Under the pieces are notes generated by a model. It had not been told where the DNA came from. It ran no database searches and was given only the letters and a program-made list of their open reading frames with translations. A stretch of 64,000 nt of DNA from Pisaster brevispinus. Taxonomy: Eukaryota; Echinodermata; Asteroidea; Forcipulatida; Asteriidae. The position numbers were made by a program, and so were the translations under genes. The stretch covers positions 5,407,501-5,471,500 of the forward strand of contig JAMKCF010000014.1 in the NCBI GenBank assembly GCA_023634235.1, given 5' to 3'. Position 1 is the stretch's first letter. The number at the start of each line of letters is the position of its first letter. Shown in pieces: positions 14,101 through 24,571 of this stretch.

Positions 14101-17100
14101 TTTTAACATTCTTTATACCTGTACTTTTTATACAATTGCTACAAAAAATGCTTTCCTGCAACTAGATAAAGATTTAAGATGGTTGAATTTTTCTGTGTTA
14201 CAGGAGGAAGCTGAGAAGAACTCCAGACTTAATTCAGACGACCCATTCTCAGCAAAGAGGTAAGAATTGTATAACACAATACATTCCTCAGGGTTGGGGA
14301 TCAGTAGAGAAAGGAAGTTAGGGAGGTGTGCAGAATTAAACAAGCGGTAACTTAGTGTTGCCTCGTTTCACCTTGGGGCAAGAATTTTACATGATAAGTG
14401 AAGAAAGAACGAAGTTGGAAATGCAAAATTAAACAATTGTTAACATGGGGTTTAAGCTATATTTACCGTGGTAAACCTTGGGGATAAGAACCATGCAAAG
14501 ACATTACACAGGAAGAAAGTGGGGAGGAGTGGAAAATTAGACAGTTGGTAACACAGGCTCGAGCCTTGTGTAACCTTGTTTTACCTTTGAAAATCTTGGG
14601 GTAAGAATTATACCATGCAAAGACATTACACAGGGTGAATTAGTGAAAGAAGAAAGTTTGATTGGGAGAAATGCAAAATTAAACAATTGGTAACTCTGGG
14701 TTGAACTTTGTTTTACCTTGGGAAAATTGTTTGTTACCTGAGGTTCAACCCTGGCTTACCACATGTCTAATTTTGCGTAAGCCAATTTCGGTAAACAAAT
14801 TTCTGTGGTTACTGTGGCAGAAAGATGAGCGTCAGGCGAAATGGTATTTCGTAAACGATTAAGAAGTTTTGATAGGGCGTGTGGGCGTTCACAGCAGATT
14901 TGGAATGCTGTGTCACTCATCTGCTTACACGAACCACCTACCAACTTGAGTTGTTTTTTTACAGGAAAAAGAAGACAAATGGAGGGCCGACGACCACAAC
15001 TTTACGGGAAGGAGGAGGTCGAGAATTCAAAATGCTAAAGTTTGGAACCAATGTTGATCTGTCCGATGAGCGGAAGTGAGTACTTTTTCCTGAACCACTT
15101 ATTTTTGTTGTCAAATTTAATTTTGATTGATCGGTATATCAATGAAAAATTAAGATACAATACAATACAATACAATATTTACTTGAAGACACTGTTATTA
15201 GCAAAAAGGAGAGTTCACAATTCACAAATGCTTTGAGAGATGTTGGACCCTTTTCATACTATCTGAAGGAGTGGTTGTTCTGAGAACCACGGTTGAGCTC
15301 TTCAACTAACTCTGGTTCTTCAGCTATCTCAACCAACTCAGCTCAACCAACCTGAGTAATAATAATGTGTATGTATTTGTGCACTGATCATGCCATTAGA
15401 CCTCTCAAAGCATACTAAAATATTATTACCACCATCTCAACTCCTCAAGAGTATGCAGCACCAGCAGGCAAAATGGGCACACAGGTTACTTCTTATTAAC
15501 ATGGACAATCTCTACCATTGCACTTGAGTGGCTTGCTCACAGACACGTTATAAACGGGATTTGAACCCAACTTTTTTCAGGTCCGTCTCAGGATTTTTCC
15601 TGAATTCAGTATTTTTTACGGACTTTCCTGCGCCTTCAGATTTTATTGAAAGTGGCAAAAAGGCCTGCGTTATGACCCAACATTTTAGTATCTAAGTGAA
15701 ATAACACAGAGAGTCTGTAAACCTTTACCATGGTTATTATTAGTGGGCTTCAGTCAATGCTTGAAATCTAATTGAATGAACGGTTTGCTTGTAGATGGAA
15801 GAAACAGTTGCATGAGTTGACGAAACTGCCGTCGTTCACACGGATTGTGTCTCCGGGTAATATACTCAGTCATGTAGGTCACTCCATACTGGGAATGAAC
15901 ACAGTCCAGCTCTACATGAAGGTGCCAGGAAGCAGAACACCAGGTAAGCAAGTGTAAACATTACTTGGTGGTTTCTAGTTGGTGGTTCCTTTAACTTAAG
16001 TACTAAGTCTGGGAGACATCCTTAGACCACCCCCTTGCTTACTGAATGTCTGGATGTGATGATTTGTGTTTAATGAGTAGTGGTATTCTTGAGTCGAGGT
16101 GTAACACTTCAGCGTTGAAGCAAAACTCACTGGTAACCCACTTCTGATCCAGAATAACAAACCTGCTTATCACTGACACTTGCACGGAGTCCGTTGCAGT
16201 CCAAGTTATCTGAGTACCACTGCTGTTTTCTCTCCTAATCTTAAGGCATTTCTGGATAATTGTTGTTTTTTGATTGTAGGGCACCAAGAGAACAACAACA
16301 TGTGTTCAGTGAATGTTAACATCGGACCGGGAGACTGTGAGTGGTTTGCGGTGCCAAATGCGTACTGGGGCGCCATCTGCAGTTTAACTGAGAGGTGGGT
16401 ACATGTTCAGGTATTAGGCCTTGCACTATTCCCCCCTCCCCCCTCCAGTTCCCACACCCCCAAACTGAGACGTAGTGAGGGAATGTAGATGGCTTCTCAG
16501 GCAGTACTGAGCCCAATTTCATAAAGCTGTTCAGCAGAACAATTTTAAACAGGCCTTCATTTTAATAAATCTGAGGAGAGCTGTGCATCGCTCTCCTTAA
16601 ATCAAAAGGTGAATTAAGGAGAGCGATTTTAAAATCGCTCTCCTTAAATCAAAACAATGAATTAAGGAGAGTGATTTGCCCAACTCTTTGGCATTTTTAT
16701 CTATTACAAAAATACTTCACCAATCCCGAGCGCGTATTTCAATTACAGGGAACGATTTGGTCCCAAATTTTTGCATAGCAAAACTGCTATGCAATTTTTT
16801 TTTTGCATAGCAATCTCAAAATATTGCATAGCAGTCCATAAGTTTTGTATAGCAAATTTAAAAACCCTGTGAAAATTTAACCCTGTGACACGGGTTTATT
16901 TGTGTGTTTTTTAAGGCTTAATTTCAGGCCAAGGCTACTTTCAGAATGTCCATAATTAAAGAATAAGACGCTCCAAAACTTAATATGAAAAAGGCCTATT
17001 CCCTTAACTTTTTTTTCACTAGAGACAACTTAAATTTTGGGTTGCCCGCAAGTTTTTCCACTAGCCTACGTGTATTATTAAATGCACACAATTTTCGTAG

Positions 17101-20100
17101 CGTCAAAAAAAAAAAAAAAAAAAAATTACGATTTTTTTTTTTTTTTTTTTTAACGATCTTATCCCCTATTTTCTGCCCTAAATAGTACTTGTTTTCATCA
17201 ACAACCATTTACATGGATTTGTAATTTGAGAATCGGTTTTATAGAACTTCTTTTGCAATGAAATCTTCGTGTTAACGATCGATCGACGACGCACATTGAG
17301 AAAAAATTCAATGAACTTTGCCCTGCAACGCCCTCTATCGGCAAAAGTTGTCGATGCTTGAATAGCCTGAACCCAACGCTGTGTATAGTACAGAATCCAC
17401 GGGCGTGCGCCGCGTTGTGCAGCAATTCTTTACTTGACTCGTGAACGTGTATGGAGTTGGAGGCTAGCCAAGCTTCCTTATGAATATGAATTTATTGACG
17501 GGCCAATCACAGCGTGCGGAATGTTGGTTAGGATGGACTTTGGACCTGCTGTTGTACTGTACTACGTCTACCATGTGTTGTGTGCGTGCGGGCGAACGTT
17601 GGCCGGCTACTCACTACCATGTGGTTAAGGGAAGTGCGTGCGTGTTTACTATGAATTGAACGATCGCGATCGCGGTCACATTAAATCTAGCAAATATCAA
17701 GACTTGCTAAACCATTTTATGAACTTAAAAATAATCTCTCTTTGGGATTTTACAACTGTACCCCTCATTTATTGTGAAAAGGAACAATTTTTTGACTAGC
17801 CTGGCGGGCTACTAAGGGAAGGGTTTTGACTCGCACGCCGCTGTTTTCACTCGCATTTGGCGACCGCTTATTTCGAACCCTACCGATGCTGCTTCCATCG
17901 ACCCATCATGTGTGGGGGAATGTGGATCACAGCGCGGCGTCGTGCGCGATATGATTGTTCGTTTGTGTGACCGGCTGCGGTAAACATCAGGCATGCGGGC
18001 ACGCACACACAGTCAAAACATACATGTACTTGAATAGGGCTCGTTTACCACTTTCAATTAACAACGTCGAAGCAGCAGCTAGCTTATTTTTAACAATCGA
18101 GGGGAAACAAAAAAGAAAAGCGTGAGTTCTTTAGATGTTGCCACCTCCAACTCTGAGACTCAAGCCGCTTACTTTTTTCAACAATTAGCGTTTTTAAAAA
18201 AATGCTCTTGTTGAAATTGTAAGGAGCGCTTTTTTTTGCTCTCCTTAAAAAATTTAAGGAGCGCGGAGGAGCGCGAGCGCGATCGCGCTCCTTTAAAATG
18301 AAGGCCTGAATTTACTTAGCAAATTTCCTTGCTAAGTAAGAGTAGGGTACCAGTTCGCAGCAATGGTAACTGAAGGTATTTTACTGGTAACCTAATTTTG
18401 CTGAGCAAGCTTTTCTGTGCTTTAGTAAGTTGTTTTGCTTACAGGCTTTATGTCTGGATGTGATGATTTGTGTTTAATGAGTAGTGGTATTCTTGAGTTG
18501 AGGTGTAACACTTCAGCATTGAAGCAAAACTCACTGGTAACCCACTTCTGATCCAGAACGCAAGAATCTCTGGGATTGAATTAAACATCAGTTTATTATA
18601 ATTATTTATTTATTGGTTTTTTTTATATTTGTAATTTTTTTATGTATTTAATTTTTATTTTATTATGTATTTTTCCTTAATTTATTATGATTATTGTTAT
18701 TTTAGGTTATTTATTTATTTATTTATTTTTATCTATTTTTTTTTTTTTTTTTTTTTGGGGGGGGAAACACACTTACAAATTGACTTTGTTTCTACATCTC
18801 CAGGCATGCCAGGTGTGTGATTTCTCTGGATTTTTCTTGATTTCAGGATTTTCTTAAAACCTTCTTGAGCCTTCAAATTTTTATGAAAGACGTAAAGGGG
18901 GGGGGGTTTCACGCTGGGTATATACCTGTAGTTTTGCATTTCTGGTCATGCACAGAGTCTTGTCAACATTCTGAATCTCTGAGGTTCCGGTTGGAGAATA
19001 AGGAATAAGGGGGAACCCAAACCCTGCAATCTATTTTCAGGAATCTTCAAATTCTTCAACTCTTCATCCCTGCAACTCAAATCCCGATCAGGACAAGAGC
19101 AAGCTGGTTAACATGTTGAACATTGGCATATGTGACATGCAACTTTTCAGCTTATTTCCTCTTTTGAAAAATTGGGTAAAAAAACTGTTGAAAACTGAAA
19201 ACACTGGATACAATTTTGGTTACTTGGCCGTTTCCTTTTCTTCTTCTTTTTGTTGCAAATTCAAAGTTGAGTGTCTGTACAGTACAAGTATGGATTTCTC
19301 AAAAAGAAAAGAAAAGAGTTTTTTGTGAGGAAAAGTGTAAAAAATGACCCAGGTTTTGAATGTTTCTTTAACAGATATAACATCAACTTCTTGAAAGGGT
19401 CATGGTGGCCAGTGTTGGAGGACTTATATGAGGAGAATGTACCTGTGTATAGATTCATCCAGAGGCCGGGAGACTTGGTCTGGGTTAATGCTGGGGCTGT
19501 GCATTGGGTACAGGCTGTGGTAAGTACATCAAGACTGTGGCTGAATAGTAACGCTGAGGGGCCAATTTCATAAGAGGACATTTCTGCTCACAGTGCAGTC
19601 CTTCCATGGGCAAGAAATATCTGAGCTCATCTGAAATCAATTTGGTGAAAATGAATTTCCTGGACAGTATGTCTGGATGTGATGATTTGTGTTTAATGAG
19701 TAGTGGTATTCTTGAGTCGAGGTGTAACACTTCAGCGTTGAAGCAAAACTCACTGGTAACCCACTTCTGATCCAGAACTTGAGATAACTAGCTTCATGAA
19801 ATTGGCCAGATTTTATTTTTTTTTAAAGCAAATTGAAAGTAGTGGGGGTGATTGGCAATTTTATGCCTCTGGAAACTCCTTACTTTGAAAGCTTATGGAG
19901 TGTCTCAAACATTGGGTCTGTTTTAAGTGTGAAGGAACGTTCTAGGTAGGCATTCGCCCACAGTTTAGTGTACCACCAGAACATTCTTCTTGACTGTGAC
20001 ACTGTGCGTAACTACTGGAACATTCTTTCAGAGAAGAATTATGCAATCAAACGTTCGGTCGGTGTAACGGACCTGCAGTTCAAGCATGTAAGCTGGAATC

Positions 20101-22857
20101 CTTAAACCAAACCAATAAGAAGATTGCTACCATTCTGACTTTTGAGACACTCTCTAATTGAATTCAATTCATATTTTCAATTTATTTAGGCTTAATATTA
20201 GACTAAAAAATTACAAAAGACTAAAATTGATGTGTTTGCCTTTTCTTTTTCACGACAAAAGTAGGTTTAAAATAAGCGATAAAACCTGCAAATACTAAGC
20301 AAACAAATAAAGGGTCAAAAACAGGGGAACTAAATCATAGAAGAGCATCGTTCCAAAAAGTTGCTAATGACTAAACAGTGCAAAATTTAGGAAAGCAAGG
20401 AACGGAATTGAAAGTACCTCACAGCTGCAGCAATGCTAACAACAGCAAAAAGGTGAACAGAGGGAATCTAAATGTATGTGTAATTGTTGTTGTTTTCAGG
20501 GATGGTGCAATAACATAGCGTGGAATGTAGGCCCACTGATTAGCAATCAGTACAAGTTGTCAGTGGAGCGCTACGAGTGGAACAAGCTGCAGGGATATAA
20601 GTCTATCGTCCCCATGATCCATCTCTCCTGGAACATGGCCAGACATATCAAGATCACCGAGCCGCGACTCTTTGAGATGATCAAGTAAGTTTGTTTTCTT
20701 ATTTAGTTATTTATTTACTTACTTACTTACACATCCTACAGCACAATAACAGGATGAAGAGAAGAAATGCTCAGTTTTAGATGTGGGTAGAAAACCTCCA
20801 GACAGGAGCTTTGTTTCTTTCAGGCAATCCTTCGGGCTCCAGCTGGTTCTCTTTCCTTCCTCTGTATTTTAATCGCTCTTGTATCTTTAATGTTTTTTAC
20901 CAATGTGCATTATTGTACTTTTTATCTGCCTGAGAAATGAAATAGAACAAAATAAAATATAATTTGGGTTTTGAACAAAGAAAAATTTACCGGCTCTCTA
21001 CCAACTGAGCTATTCAGCCCTACACATGTATGTTGGCAGTCTCCCTATTAGTCAATATCTTTGTTCGGGGGTGCCAGTCAAAAGCCTTGCAACCGTTAGC
21101 TGCCGTGTAGCCGGGGATCACACCCAAGTTTACGATACAACCTGGGAAATAAAATATAATACACTTACAAACATTTTGTAGGATACGGTGCTACTGCCGG
21201 CCCAAATAACAAATGCGACATTAGGACAGGCATACATATCTCATCCAGTCCAAACCCGAGGGTTACCATAGAGGGGAGGATTTTGAAGGATTAAGATGGA
21301 ACTGTAACCAAAGACACGTGTGGGGGGTGTTAGGGTTTAGCAACAATTAAAACAATCTGTCTGATGTGTTACACTTGACGTTATTTTGTCTAGATACTGC
21401 TTACTGAGAACGCTGAAGCAGACTCAGATGACGTTAGACTTCCTTCATGAGATCGGCGTGGAGGTGCACTGGCATGGCAGAGCCAAGAATGAGACGGCGC
21501 ATTACTGCGTCAACTGTGAGGTGAGTTTCAAATCAGTAAGGAATTCATCGTGTACAGTCACGACCTTTAGAATCATGTAGAGTCGTGATCTTTAGATCCG
21601 CGTGGAAGTGTGCTGGTACACGTGAGCCAAACATGAGATGGCGCATTACTGCGTCAACTGTGAGGTGAGTTAAAAGGTATGGTCATAGATTGGTTTTTGT
21701 CTACTGATGCTGATTTATAGGAAAGGATATAAAGAAAAATACAGTAAAAGTCATATGTGAAAGTTTCAGCTGAATACAGTGTCTGCTTGCTGAGAAAACA
21801 GCACAAAAACTGTCATGGTATTTTCACAAGAATGTCCAATCTATCCATGTTTATGAGGCGACTGCGGGTACCAACTGCATCTCTGGCCGTAGCATTCGCA
21901 AACTGACACCTACCTTCAGAAATCTGTCTAGGGATAAATTATCCAAACCATATTACTTCAAAGGGAATCCTTTCTCCAAATAAATATACTATTAACAGCT
22001 GCAGTGCTTCTCATCAATTAAATTTGTACGGTCAGTAATTTTTGGAGAGTTTATCCATCTAGGACCCTACCTTTAAAATCCTGAAACATAGGGAAATTGT
22101 CTTGTATAATTTTTGAAATGTAGATAGGATACTGGAGTGTTTCTTGTAAACTCCCCAGCAAGATAGAAGTTCTTCCAGATGACTATTTTGTAACAATTTT
22201 TGGATTGCTCGTCTGGATTTCAGGTGGAGGTGTTTAATATTCTATTCACGACCGAGAAGGATCGGAAGTATGAGGTACACTGCCAAGACTGCACCAGGAA
22301 GGCTAGCCATAACCTTGAAGGCTTTGTGGTCTTACAGCAGTACAAACTGGAAGACCTGATGGAAGCATACGACAACTTCACCATTCATGTACCTGAGGTA
22401 TGTTAACACCCTCCTGACTCTCAAAGGCACCATATGCTTTGCTTAAGGTGTGGGTGTATTGCATTTATTTTTCATGCTATCCATGTTTTGACAATCCTAG
22501 CTCCAGAGGTATTCCTGTATGTCCCAAATCCATCAGAGTTCACTGCTCTGTGGTTCAGGGGTGTGATTTCTCAGGATTTTTCCTTCAGTCCTCAATTTTA
22601 TTGAAAGAAGTAAAGCAGTATCCGAGGAGGAACAGACAAAGCTGTCTAGCCCTTACAAGAATGAAGTATCAGGCCTGTACCATTGCTTTGATTGCATGAC
22701 ACAAGTTTGGCTCAAATCCCTGGGGGATCACAGCATCCATGCATCCAGCAAACTCTATTTTTCCATAAAATCCTGTTGAGAACTATTGTTAATAGAAATC
22801 CACCAACTTTTTCCTCCCTCTCCATTTCAGAAAGACGAGAACAGAAGTTCAACATGA
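1550..22857 (+). CDS. KDM6A: Lysine-specific demethylase 6A (UTX), 3' nineteen exons
   Basis: This gene encodes the JmjC dioxygenase that removes H3K27me2/3 in the nucleus as part of the MLL3/4 (COMPASS-like) complex. I read exons at 1550-1775, 2546-2677, 3431-3559, 4359-4452, 6251-6481, 7644-7976, 8592-10025, 10218-10466, 12395-12571, 13097-13231, 14204-14259, 14965-15075, 15795-15943, 16280-16394, 19375-19519, 20500-20684, 21394-21520, 22224-22397 and 22831-22857. All have GT-AG borders and compatible phases, giving 1,408 codons plus TGA. TPR motifs fill the first four exons. A basic KRRK..QKKK patch ends the fifth, exons six and seven are Gln-rich, and the 1,434-bp seventh exon is Ser/Pro/Gly-rich linker. 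The Fe(II) ligands are present as HQE at 16282-16290 and the third His at 19502-19504. The zinc site has CxxC pairs at 21506-21517 and 22281-22292. The first exons lie before the window, so the CDS is 5' partial. I infer it is functional because every key residue is intact. Confidence 0.95.
2141..2267. mobile_element. Partial MITE related to 5712-5857
   Basis: The stretch shares its interior (TGACATCACACTTTGCTTAG) and its 3' end (CTTAGCTCTTTGTGAAATCGG) with the better-preserved MITE at 5712-5857. The left end is degraded. It is intronic in KDM6A. Confidence 0.4.
2832..3182 (+). repeat. tRNA-derived SINE family B, copy 2
   Basis: The element begins with an A-box-like TGAGCGGTCAAGTGCATC, followed by a B-box-like stretch (GTAGGTTCCAGTCC) and the family body with CCTTAAGCAAGGCACTTGAG. 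It ends in an AAGTGCTTTGAG tail just upstream of snoRNA copy 1. It is sense to KDM6A and intronic. Confidence 0.6.
3215..3319 (+). ncRNA. Intronic box C/D snoRNA, copy 1
   Basis: The 105-nt unit starts TCTGGA and ends TCCAGA, forming a 6-bp terminal stem. It has box C ATGATGA at 3222-3228 and box D CTGA at 3310-3313. It lies in the KDM6A intron 2678-3430, in the host sense, 111 nt before the next exon. It is the only copy with A as the first base of box C. The segment GAGTAGTGGTATT precedes a CTTGA that could serve as D'. The class is recognised from its layout; I cannot assign a named family. Confidence 0.75.
3611..3732 (-). repeat. tRNA-derived SINE family A, copy 1
   Basis: On the minus strand the unit carries an A box (TAGCTCAGTTGGTCGAG) and a B box (GGTTCAAATC), followed by the TTTCTTTGTTCAAC tail shared with copies at 20970, 37873 and 38086. 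It lies in the KDM6A intron 3560-4358. Confidence 0.6.
4612..4740 (+). repeat. Truncated tRNA-derived SINE family B, copy 3
   Basis: The segment keeps the head (GAGTGGTCTGATGCACTGG), the B-box region and the CCTTGAGCAAGACACCTGAC body of family B. It lacks the 3' half. It is intronic in KDM6A. Confidence 0.5.
5052..5491. mobile_element. MITE with TAGACTGTG inverted ends, copy 2
   Basis: The ends TAGACTGTGCAAGCCTC (5052-5068) and AAGACTTGCACAGTCTA (5475-5491) are near-perfect inverted repeats. The subterminal TTGGTCCCGGAAGTCCG resembles the corresponding part of copy 1. It is intronic in KDM6A. Confidence 0.55.
5712..5857. mobile_element. MITE with GCTCGATTTCACA inverted ends
   Basis: The left end GGCTCGATTTCACAAAGC pairs with the right end GATGTGAAACCGAGC, giving a 146-bp non-coding hairpin element. 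A degraded relative lies at 2141-2267. It is intronic in KDM6A. Confidence 0.55.
8080..8140. repeat. GTT/GTTT microsatellite
   Basis: About 60 bp of GTT repeats grade into GTTT and a T run. It lies in the intron between the two Gln-rich exons of KDM6A and has no coding value. Confidence 0.9.
11328..11432 (+). ncRNA. Intronic box C/D snoRNA, copy 2
   Basis: This 105-nt unit has the same terminal stem, box C GTGATGA and box D CTGA (11423-11426). It sits in the KDM6A intron 10467-12394, sense to the host and about 960 nt from the acceptor. It differs from the other copies by CACAT instead of CACTT just before box D, so its D guide is altered at the second base from the box. Its flanks resemble those of copy 3, which points to duplication with surrounding intron sequence. 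Confidence 0.73.
12052..12273. mobile_element. MITE with ACCAGGGCCCAATTTCA inverted ends
   Basis: The 222-bp element has long near-perfect terminal inverted repeats of about 30 bp. The left end is ACCAGGGCCCAATTTCAAGG and the right end is its reverse complement ending TTGGGCCCTGGT. GCTCTGCTTACCG is mirrored by CGGTAAGCAGAGC just inside. It lies in the KDM6A intron 10467-12394, about 120 bp before the exon. Related ends occur at 28051-28217 and 31920-31965. Confidence 0.75.
12810..12914 (+). ncRNA. Intronic box C/D snoRNA, copy 3
   Basis: This 105-nt unit has an intact terminal stem, box C GTGATGA and box D CTGA (12905-12908). It lies in the KDM6A intron 12572-13096, 182 nt before the next exon. 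Substitutions against copy 5 fall in the spacer after the D' region and in the loop of the internal CTTCA/TGAAG hairpin (GCAT instead of GCGT). The stem itself is kept. Confidence 0.75.
13916..14019 (+). ncRNA. Intronic box C/D snoRNA, copy 4 (variant hairpin)
   Basis: This copy is 104 nt long and sits in the KDM6A intron 13232-14203, 184 nt before the next exon. Boxes C and D and the terminal stem are intact. The internal hairpin differs: CTTCA-loop-TGAAG is replaced by AACG-TTCG-CGTT, a short stem closed by a stable UUCG tetraloop. A fragment TTTTCTGGATG is duplicated just upstream. Confidence 0.73.
14261..14730. repeat. Degenerate tandem repeat of about 110-120 bp
   Basis: Phrases such as ATGCAAAATTAAACAATTG, GGTAACA..GG and TTTTACCTTGG return about four times in the same order. 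The copies are diverged. The array begins right at the splice donor of the 56-bp exon 14204-14259 and fills most of the following intron. Confidence 0.55.
15155..15180. repeat. ACAAT pentanucleotide microsatellite
   Basis: Four to five tandem copies of TACAA/ACAAT lie in a KDM6A intron. Confidence 0.7.
16049..16153 (+). ncRNA. Intronic box C/D snoRNA, copy 5
   Basis: This 105-nt copy lies in the short KDM6A intron 15944-16279, 126 nt before the next exon. It has box C GTGATGA, box D CTGA at 16144-16147 and a perfect 6-bp terminal stem. As read by eye it is identical to copy 7 along its whole length, so I use it as the reference sequence of the family. Confidence 0.77.
16551..18307. mobile_element. 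1.76-kb insertion with AGGCCTTCATTTTAA inverted ends
   Basis: The left end AGGCCTTCATTTTAA is mirrored by TTTAAAATGAAGGCCT at 18292-18307. Subterminal inverted motifs recur: the perfect palindrome centred near 16631 (AAGGAGAGCGATTTT and its mirror) and CCTTAAAAAATTTAAGG near the right end. The centre is unusually CpG-rich for this window (17390-18010) and contains an A-run/T-run palindrome at 17104-17152. No convincing transposase frame is visible, so it looks non-autonomous. It lies in the KDM6A intron 16395-19374. No clear target-site duplication was found. Confidence 0.5.
18453..18557 (+). ncRNA. Intronic box C/D snoRNA, copy 6
   Basis: This 105-nt copy lies in the long KDM6A intron 16395-19374, downstream of the 16551-18307 insertion and 817 nt before the next exon. 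Stem, box C and box D are intact. It differs from copy 5 by TTGAG for TCGAG after the D' region and by GCAT for GCGT in the internal hairpin loop. Confidence 0.74.
19672..19776 (+). ncRNA. Intronic box C/D snoRNA, copy 7
   Basis: This 105-nt copy lies in the KDM6A intron 19520-20499, sense to the host and 723 nt before the next exon. It is identical to copy 5, with box C GTGATGA, box D CTGA at 19767-19770 and the TCTGGA/TCCAGA stem. Identity to a copy 3.6 kb away implies recent spread or gene conversion. Confidence 0.76.
20970..21128 (-). repeat. tRNA-derived SINE family A, copy 2
   Basis: On the minus strand the element has a 5' leader (CCCCGGCTACACGGCAGCTA ... TGGCACCCC ... GGGAGACTGCCAACATA), then the A box TAGCTCAGTTGGTAGAG, and ends with TTTCTTTGTTCAA. 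The B-box region is deleted here. The leader matches copy 4 at 38086-38270. It lies in the KDM6A intron 20685-21393. Confidence 0.6.
21596..21672 (+). pseudogene. Decayed partial duplicate of the KDM6A exon ending at 21520
   Basis: The segment repeats the 3' half of exon 21394-21520. About 28 identical bases include the exon end and its GTGAGTT donor. Upstream the match weakens and an in-frame TGA interrupts it (TGGTACACGTGAGCC). It is a local tandem duplication inside the following intron. Inclusion would truncate the zinc-binding domain. Confidence 0.75.
21710..21925. repeat. Dispersed repeat shared with 35810-35985
   Basis: Phrases including GGTATTTTCACAAGAA, ATCCATGTTTA and CAGAAATCT recur in the same order and strand at 35810-35985 in FBXO36. 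The two copies are diverged and no termini are clear. Confidence 0.45.
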
Positions 22858-23420
22858 CGGAGGCCCAGCAGCCACTAAGCTGCTGCGGAGTACCAACCTT
22901 AACAATAATGACGACGACACAGCAGTGAAAAACTAAACAAACAAAAAACGGACAGAGAAGGATGAAATGCGCGCAGGAACGAACATTTCAAAGTGTGCTT
23001 CTTGAGAATATACAAGGAGCATCCATGACTAGTCACTATGTCATTTTCATTCATGTTGAATGATTCAGTCTTTGTTTTAGAAGCCGGCATGCAGAGCTTC
23101 TCAGTGCAAAGAGATTTTACCCTCTCCAGATGTGATAGAAATGAACTACAAAATCAGTATGAAAGTCACAACGTCACAAGAAATCAAGCTATTAAAAACC
23201 AAGTGGTCCCCTTTGTATTACTACTCGGTCTCCATGATGACAGTAGTTTTATCCTCAAAGAAATTGGCTGTAACGTTATCTCTCTCTGCCATCCCCCGAG
23301 TGGAAACCATTTGGTGTTCAGCCGAAATACCAAACTGGAGTTGCTCCGATCGCTGCAAGTCACCAAGCTGTGAATTTTCTGAGAAGAAAAAACCAACATG
23401 TCCACAGGATGGAGTCGAGC

Positions 23421-23610
23421 TATAAGTCCATTTGGCTATAACTTATCAAGATAGATTATTAACTTCTTGGGGTATGTGGCATGCGTGATTCCTTGGATCA
23501 TCAAATTCATCATAAGTCCATTTGGCCATAACTTATCAAGATAGATTATTAACTTCTTGGGGTATGTGGCATGCGTGATTCCTTGTGGCATGCGTGATTC
23601 CTTGGATCAT
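23421..23610. repeat. Tandem duplication in the KDM6A 3' UTR
   Basis: A unit of about 90 bp starting ATAAGTCCATTTGGC is present twice, followed by a third partial copy of GTGGCATGCGTGATTCCTTG. The first two units are almost identical, so the event is recent. Confidence 0.85.
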
Positions 23611-24571
23611 CAACTTCACAGTAAATAATCATCACATGGGATTTTCAGAGAAACTCAACTCGTCGAACAGCTTTTTAAATTTGGCAAAAGTTGTTCAGTT
23701 AATGCACTCACACACACACCAGCGTAGCAAAAGTTACCCTGCGTTCGATTCTCAAGTTCTTTACCATAACACGACCGCTACATTGGTCAGATCTCCCGTA
23801 TCCCACATTACTAATACTGCATGGCATCTTTGGAACCTGGCTATTCTATGTCGGCTTCGACGTCATCACATGGTATGGTAGGACACAAGATCACCAATTT
23901 AATGTGAGGTATACTGGTGACAGTTTCCAGGATATGCGATGTAGTCAGTTGGAACTTCTACTGCTCATGGCTCGGATAAAGAAGAAAAAGCAAAGCTCAA
24001 TAGCAACATCACTACACTTCTCTCAGGCAAGGAAGGCCCCACCCCCACCCCCCTCCTCCCACATACTGATATAGTGCAACCGAACATGATTTTAGGCGGA
24101 CAGTGTTAAATGCAGGCGTGATTCAGATCTTCTAGTTTCCATAATATGCACTCGTTTTAAGAAACTGCTACAGAGAAGGTTTTACGTTGATTTATCTTCA
24201 AAACAGAGCTTACGCTTTTTGAGGACGGAACATGTTAAGACGTTGAGAGTTATCAACCTTTGGACTTCAACAGTGTTGAGGGGACGGCCAGGTTTTTCTC
24301 AATTGATGCCTATCCCACATTTTAAACAAGAATATCTTTTATTATTAGTAAACAAATTTAAAAACAAGAAACAAAACAATGCTGCATTTTGACAGACGGC
24401 CGTCGAAGGAGAAACTGTTTGTTTTTTTCCTTTTTCCACAAAACTTTTGTGGAGTTATCTTTGTTTTCCATCTCCCTTAGGACTGTCGTCCTAAAGTTTG
24501 GACGTGTTAAACACCTGATTCAATGTTATTTGTGCATTTTGGGTTAGGTCAATGATTTGTATATGTAGCTT

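Noticed and set aside
3215..19776. Reading the seven 105-bp units as a MITE because of their TTCTGGAT/ATCCAGAA ends.
   Set aside because: The ends are only 7-8 bp, no target duplication is seen, all copies are in the host sense and one per intron, and boxes C and D abut the stem exactly as in snoRNAs.
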